Notes under the pieces: generated by a model | The model's input: only the letters and a program-made list of their open reading frames with translations | Database searches by the model: none | Told to the model about the DNA's origin: nothing | Shown here: piece after piece, positions 15,436-17,962 of the stretch | How positions within the stretch are numbered: position 1 is the first letter of the stretch | Layout: every line of letters begins with the position of its first letter | Translations under genes and position numbers: made by a program | From: Aldersonia sp036524855 | Lineage (GTDB): Bacteria; Actinomycetota; Actinomycetes; Mycobacteriales; Mycobacteriaceae | Reading direction: 5' to 3' | Assembly (NCBI GenBank): GCA_036524855.1 | Contig: DATDBL010000243.1 | Span: 1 to 17,962 of the forward strand | DNA length: 17,962 nt

Positions 15436-16850
15436 ACCGCGGGCGGGTGGGGGCGCCCGATCTCGAACGGCTCACCGGGGTCCGCTCCGGTAAGGGCTCG
15501 TTCTATCCCGAATTCCGCTTTGCAGCACAGCGTCTCGAAAGGGTAGTAACGGCGCTCGACACGATCTCGCACGCGCTGGTGCAGACCGTCGACGGTCCCG
15601 AGAACCTGGTGCGCGCCGTCGCGGAGGCAGCCCGCTCACATCTCGACGCGGAATGGGTGCTGCTCGCGCTGGCCGACGGCGCCCTGCCGGAGGCGCGCCC
15701 GCGGCACCTGATCCTCGACGCCGACGGCAACGCCTATGCCTTCGAAGGGCTCTCGGGTGCCCGCGACCCCGCGCCACACCTTCCCGACGCGGTGCTCAAC
15801 CGGCTCAACGACATTCTGCGCGGGCAACTCGCGCAGTTCCGGCTGCCGGTGATCGAACCGCACCACGCGCACGTGCCGATCGAACTCGACGGCGGTGTCG
15901 TCGGGGCGTTCGCCGCCTGGACGCCGGTGACACGGACCCTGGACGGCACCGACGAGACGGTGCTGCGGATCCTGTCGAGCCAGACCGCGGTGGCGCTGCA
16001 GAACGCTGCGCTGTTCCAGAAGTCGCAGGCGCTGCTCGAACAGTCCGAGCGTGCCTTCGCCGAGGCGAGCCGGCACGCCGCCGACCTCGCCGCCCGCAAC
16101 GCCGAACTGTCGGCCACCCAGCGGGAACTCGGTGCGGCGCAGCGACGTCAGGTGCTCGATTCGGAACGGCACCGAATCGCACGGGAACTGCACGACAGCG
16201 TCACCCAGTGCGTGCTGTCGGCGGGCATGCAGATCGAGGTGTGCCGCAGCGAGGCAGGCGCAGGCAGTGTAGACAGTGCCGCCAGCGACCTGGTGCAGCG
16301 CCTCGACCTCGCCAAGGACCTCACCCGCTCGGCCGTGGAACAGTTGCGCTCGGCGATCTACGCGCTCAACCAACCCGGGGACGCCGGCCGGTCGAGCCTG
16401 CCGGAGATGCTCGAGCAACTCGCCACCGTGCACATGCCCGACGACCTGCGGGTGACGCTGCGGGTGGAGGGCGCCGGGGCCGAGTTGCCGGACGACGTCG
16501 AGCACGCACTGCTGCGCATCGCGGGCGAGGCGTTGTTCAACACGGCCATGCACGGCAACGCAACCCGCGCGATCGTGCGGCTGTCCTACCGGCCGACTGC
16601 GGTGTCGCTGTCGATCGCCGACGACGGCAACGGCGAGCCGGAGAAGTTGCGGCTGATGCTGCGCATGGCCGACGCTCCCGACGTGGACGGCCACCACCGC
16701 GGACTGGCGAACATGCTCGCCCGCGCCCGTGAACACGGCGGCACATTCGAGGTGCACCGGTCGCGGATCGGCGGTGTGCGGGTGGTTGCGACCATTCCGC
16801 GTGAACAGGCATGTGAACAGGCATGTGAACAGGGAGGTATACCGGCATGA
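15432..16850 (+). CDS. mnoS: GAF-domain sensor histidine kinase (NarX-like class, MnoS-like)
   Basis: A 472-residue kinase. GTG 15432 is chosen because GGGAAAG precedes it; the frame is open further upstream only inside the ADH gene. A GAF-like sensory domain spans about 40-195, and a coiled-coil stalk about 198-243. The HisKA_3 dimerisation motif SERHRIARELHDSVTQCVLS has phospho-acceptor H254. The ATPase domain has N-box GEALFNTAMHG (N370), G1 box IADDGNG (396-401) and a G2-like HRGLANMLARA. There is no membrane segment, so it senses an intracellular signal. The neighbours suggest an alcohol, aldehyde or redox state. The C-terminus ends in a duplicated EQAC motif. Its stop overlaps the regulator start (ATGA at 16847-16850). 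The symbol follows the M. smegmatis MnoSR system by gene order and family, from memory, not by a search. Confidence 0.9.
   Translation: MNRGRVGAPDLERLTGVRSGKGSFYPEFRFAAQRLERVVTALDTISHALVQTVDGPENLVRAVAEAARSHLDAEWVLLALADGALPEARPRHLILDADGNAYAFEGLSGARDPAPHLPDAVLNRLNDILRGQLAQFRLPVIEPHHAHVPIELDGGVVGAFAAWTPVTRTLDGTDETVLRILSSQTAVALQNAALFQKSQALLEQSERAFAEASRHAADLAARNAELSATQRELGAAQRRQVLDSERHRIARELHDSVTQCVLSAGMQIEVCRSEAGAGSVDSAASDLVQRLDLAKDLTRSAVEQLRSAIYALNQPGDAGRSSLPEMLEQLATVHMPDDLRVTLRVEGAGAELPDDVEHALLRIAGEALFNTAMHGNATRAIVRLSYRPTAVSLSIADDGNGEPEKLRLMLRMADAPDVDGHHRGLANMLARAREHGGTFEVHRSRIGGVRVVATIPREQACEQACEQGGIPA
16801..16832 (+). repeat. 12-base tandem repeat at the 3' end of the kinase gene
   Basis: The unit GTGAACAGGCAT occurs at 16801-16812 and 16813-16824, with a partial third copy, GTGAACAG, at 16825-16832. 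It is in frame and adds EQAC-EQAC-EQ to the kinase tail. The partial copy merges into the GGGAGG ribosome-binding site of the regulator gene. Copy number could vary between strains by slippage without breaking the frame. Confidence 0.85.
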
Positions 16851-17482
16851 CTATCCGACTCGTCCTCGTCGACGATCACGCGATCCTGCGCCAGGGACTG
16901 CGTTCGGTGCTCGAGCGCGACGACGACCTCGTCGTCGTCGGCGAGGCCTCCTCGGAGGCCGAGGGCGAGGCGATCGTCCGCGCGGTGAACCCCGACGTCG
17001 TCCTGCTCGACCTGAAGCTGTCCACCGGATCGGACTTCGAGGGACTCTCGTTGTGCGGCAAGCTGTCCGCCGCGCACCCGGGCATCGGGCTGCTGGTGCT
17101 CACCACCTTCCTCGACGAGGAGATCGTGGTGCGGGCCGTGCAGGCCGGCGCGCGCGGCTACGTCGTCAAGGACGTCGACACCACCGAACTCGTGCGCGCG
17201 ATCCGCGCGATCTCCGCCGGCGAGAGCGCCTTCGACTCGCGCAGTGCCGCCGCCGTCGTCCGGTCGATGAGCGGGCGCAACGAGCCGCGACAGCAACTCA
17301 CCGACCGTGAGCTCGAGGTGCTGCGCCTGCTCGCGGCGGGCATGTCCAACAACAAGATCGGCGAGAAGCTCTTCATCTCCGCGACCACCGCCAAGTTCCA
17401 CGTCAGCAACATCATGCGCAAGCTCGAGGTTTCCCGCCGCGCCGAGGCCGTCTACGCGGCCAGCAAGCGAGGCCTGATCTAG
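16847..17482 (+). CDS. mnoR: NarL-family response regulator (MnoR-like)
   Basis: A 211-residue two-domain regulator from ATG 16847, with GGGAGG at 16831-16836 as ribosome-binding site. The receiver domain has the acidic pocket D9-D10, phospho-acceptor D55 (VVLLDLKLS), T86/T87 in LVLTTF, and K108 in GYVVKD. The C-terminal LuxR-type helix-turn-helix (about 149-205) carries LTDRELEVLRLLAAGMSN and SATTAKFHVSNIMRKLEVS. It is the cognate partner of the overlapping kinase. NarL-type proteins bind as dimers to inverted or direct heptamer-like sites, so the tandem elements at 14040-14114 and the related element before mno are candidate targets. Its TAG stop shares the CTAG tetranucleotide (17479-17482) with the stop of the convergent methyltransferase. 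Confidence 0.93.
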   Translation: MTIRLVLVDDHAILRQGLRSVLERDDDLVVVGEASSEAEGEAIVRAVNPDVVLLDLKLSTGSDFEGLSLCGKLSAAHPGIGLLVLTTFLDEEIVVRAVQAGARGYVVKDVDTTELVRAIRAISAGESAFDSRSAAAVVRSMSGRNEPRQQLTDRELEVLRLLAAGMSNNKIGEKLFISATTAKFHVSNIMRKLEVSRRAEAVYAASKRGLI

Positions 17483-17962
17483 CGGTCGAGAATCAGCCAG
17501 CCGCCGCGGTATTCGTGCACGGCGGGACGCAGGCCGGGGTCGGTGGCGCACAGGGCGATGCCGAGGTCGACGAGCGCGGCGAGGTCGAAGCGCTGGATGT
17601 GCCCGTAGCAGGCACGGGGCTCGTCCTCGAACGGCACCGCCACGATCACGCGGCGCCGCGTGAGACGTAGCGCCTCGTGCAGGACCGCGCGGGTCGTCGC
17701 CGGGTCGAGGTGTTCGATCAGGTGCACTGCGGTGACCGTGTCGGCGCAGGCGTCGGGCAGAGGCACATTGGCCGCGTCCGCCGCGGCAGTGTGTACCGGC
17801 CGGCCCAGCAGGTCTGCGACTCGGCCGAGCAGGCGCATGGTCGGGGCGCTGAGGTCGGTCGCGGTGACGTCGAACCCGGCCGCGGCCAGCCGCAGCGGGA
17901 AGAAGCCGAAGCAGGAGCCGAGGTCGACGACGGACGAGCCGTGGATCTGCGACTGTGCATGC
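17479..17962 (-). CDS. SAM-dependent methyltransferase, truncated by the window edge (MftM candidate)
   Basis: The minus-strand frame is open from the right edge to the TAG at 17479-17481, giving the last 160 residues; the N-terminus lies outside. It is a class I Rossmann methyltransferase: motif I VVDLGSCFGFFPLRLA, an acidic end of strand 2 (VTATDLS), LPDACADTVTAVHLIEHLDP at the motif IV/post-IV position, and VIVAVPFEDEPRACYGHIQRF. The E-x-P...GH-x-x-x-F segment is like other small-molecule or glycan methyltransferases. A gene in this position beside MnoSR in mycobacteria encodes, as I recall, MftM, which methylates the oligoglucose chain of mycofactocin. Because Mno probably needs mycofactocin, MftM is my favoured identity, but the visible sequence alone only proves the fold. 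The start at 17838 would remove the SAM motif and is not real. Confidence 0.8.
   Translation of the reverse strand, partial: HAQSQIHGSSVVDLGSCFGFFPLRLAAAGFDVTATDLSAPTMRLLGRVADLLGRPVHTAAADAANVPLPDACADTVTAVHLIEHLDPATTRAVLHEALRLTRRRVIVAVPFEDEPRACYGHIQRFDLAALVDLGIALCATDPGLRPAVHEYRGGWLILDR

Noticed and set aside
16801..16832. CRISPR-like or mobile-element repeat
   Set aside because: Units are contiguous, only 12 bases and within a coding frame; there are no spacers or terminal inverted repeats.
17718..17838. Start of the methyltransferase at the ATG at 17838
   Set aside because: The same frame continues to the window edge and contains the SAM-binding motif, so the gene is truncated by the window rather than starting there.
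10143..17962. Mycofactocin biosynthesis genes (mftA-F)
   Set aside because: I looked for the short MftA precursor, a radical SAM CxxxCxxC motif and a glycosyltransferase; none is in the window. Only a possible tailoring methyltransferase is present.

Overview
The window is high-GC DNA (codon third positions are almost always G or C) from an actinomycete. The closest fit is the order Mycobacteriales (Rhodococcus, Gordonia, Mycolicibacterium or relatives). The case rests on a textbook NDMA-type methanol dehydrogenase (Mno), GTG starts, tightly overlapping genes and a leaderless-promoter layout. I cannot name the species. No RNA genes, insertion sequences, CRISPR arrays or phage genes are visible. 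No gap between genes reaches 300 bases; the longest are about 159, 141 and 101 bases, and each holds candidate regulatory structure.

Layout from left to right. (1) Bases 1-1836 hold the 3' part of a type III glutamine synthetase. It converges, with 4 bases between stops, on a large AAA/LuxR (LAL-type) regulator on the minus strand. (2) Divergent from that regulator is a two-gene unit: a small unknown protein followed by a YceI-family lipocalin, joined by an ATGA overlap. (3) A minus-strand GAF-domain regulator of the AcoR/MimR kind, without an AAA+ domain, faces away from a plus-strand pair: a roughly ten-helix membrane protein of unknown function and a zinc 2,3-butanediol dehydrogenase. This looks like a diol/acetoin catabolic module with its own activator. 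(4) A transglutaminase-like protease-fold protein follows, apparently with a leaderless promoter. (5) From 10143 to the right edge is the most interesting part. It holds mno, a MoxR-type AAA+ ATPase, a CoxE-like VWA protein, a second iron-type alcohol dehydrogenase, a GAF histidine kinase, a NarL-type response regulator, and a convergent, truncated SAM methyltransferase.

How the right half may work together. Mno belongs to the dehydrogenases with tightly held nicotinamide that, in mycobacteria, depend on the peptide-derived redox cofactor mycofactocin. From memory, the order mno / MoxR / VWA / Fe-ADH / kinase / regulator matches the Mycolicibacterium smegmatis region of the MnoS-MnoR system, and a mycofactocin-glycan methyltransferase (MftM) lies in the same neighbourhood there. 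The kinase and regulator probably induce mno and the Fe-ADH in response to an alcohol or diol. The MoxR-VWA pair is a candidate maturation or reactivation machine for Mno. Two near-identical 21-base elements exactly 54 bases apart sit just upstream of the Fe-ADH, and a related, inverted element lies upstream of mno. These are candidate operators tying the two transcription units together.

Gene calls and family assignments come from motifs read directly in the translations. Links to mycofactocin, MnoSR and MftM are inferences from family knowledge and gene order. Operator, promoter and terminator calls are pattern-based and untested.
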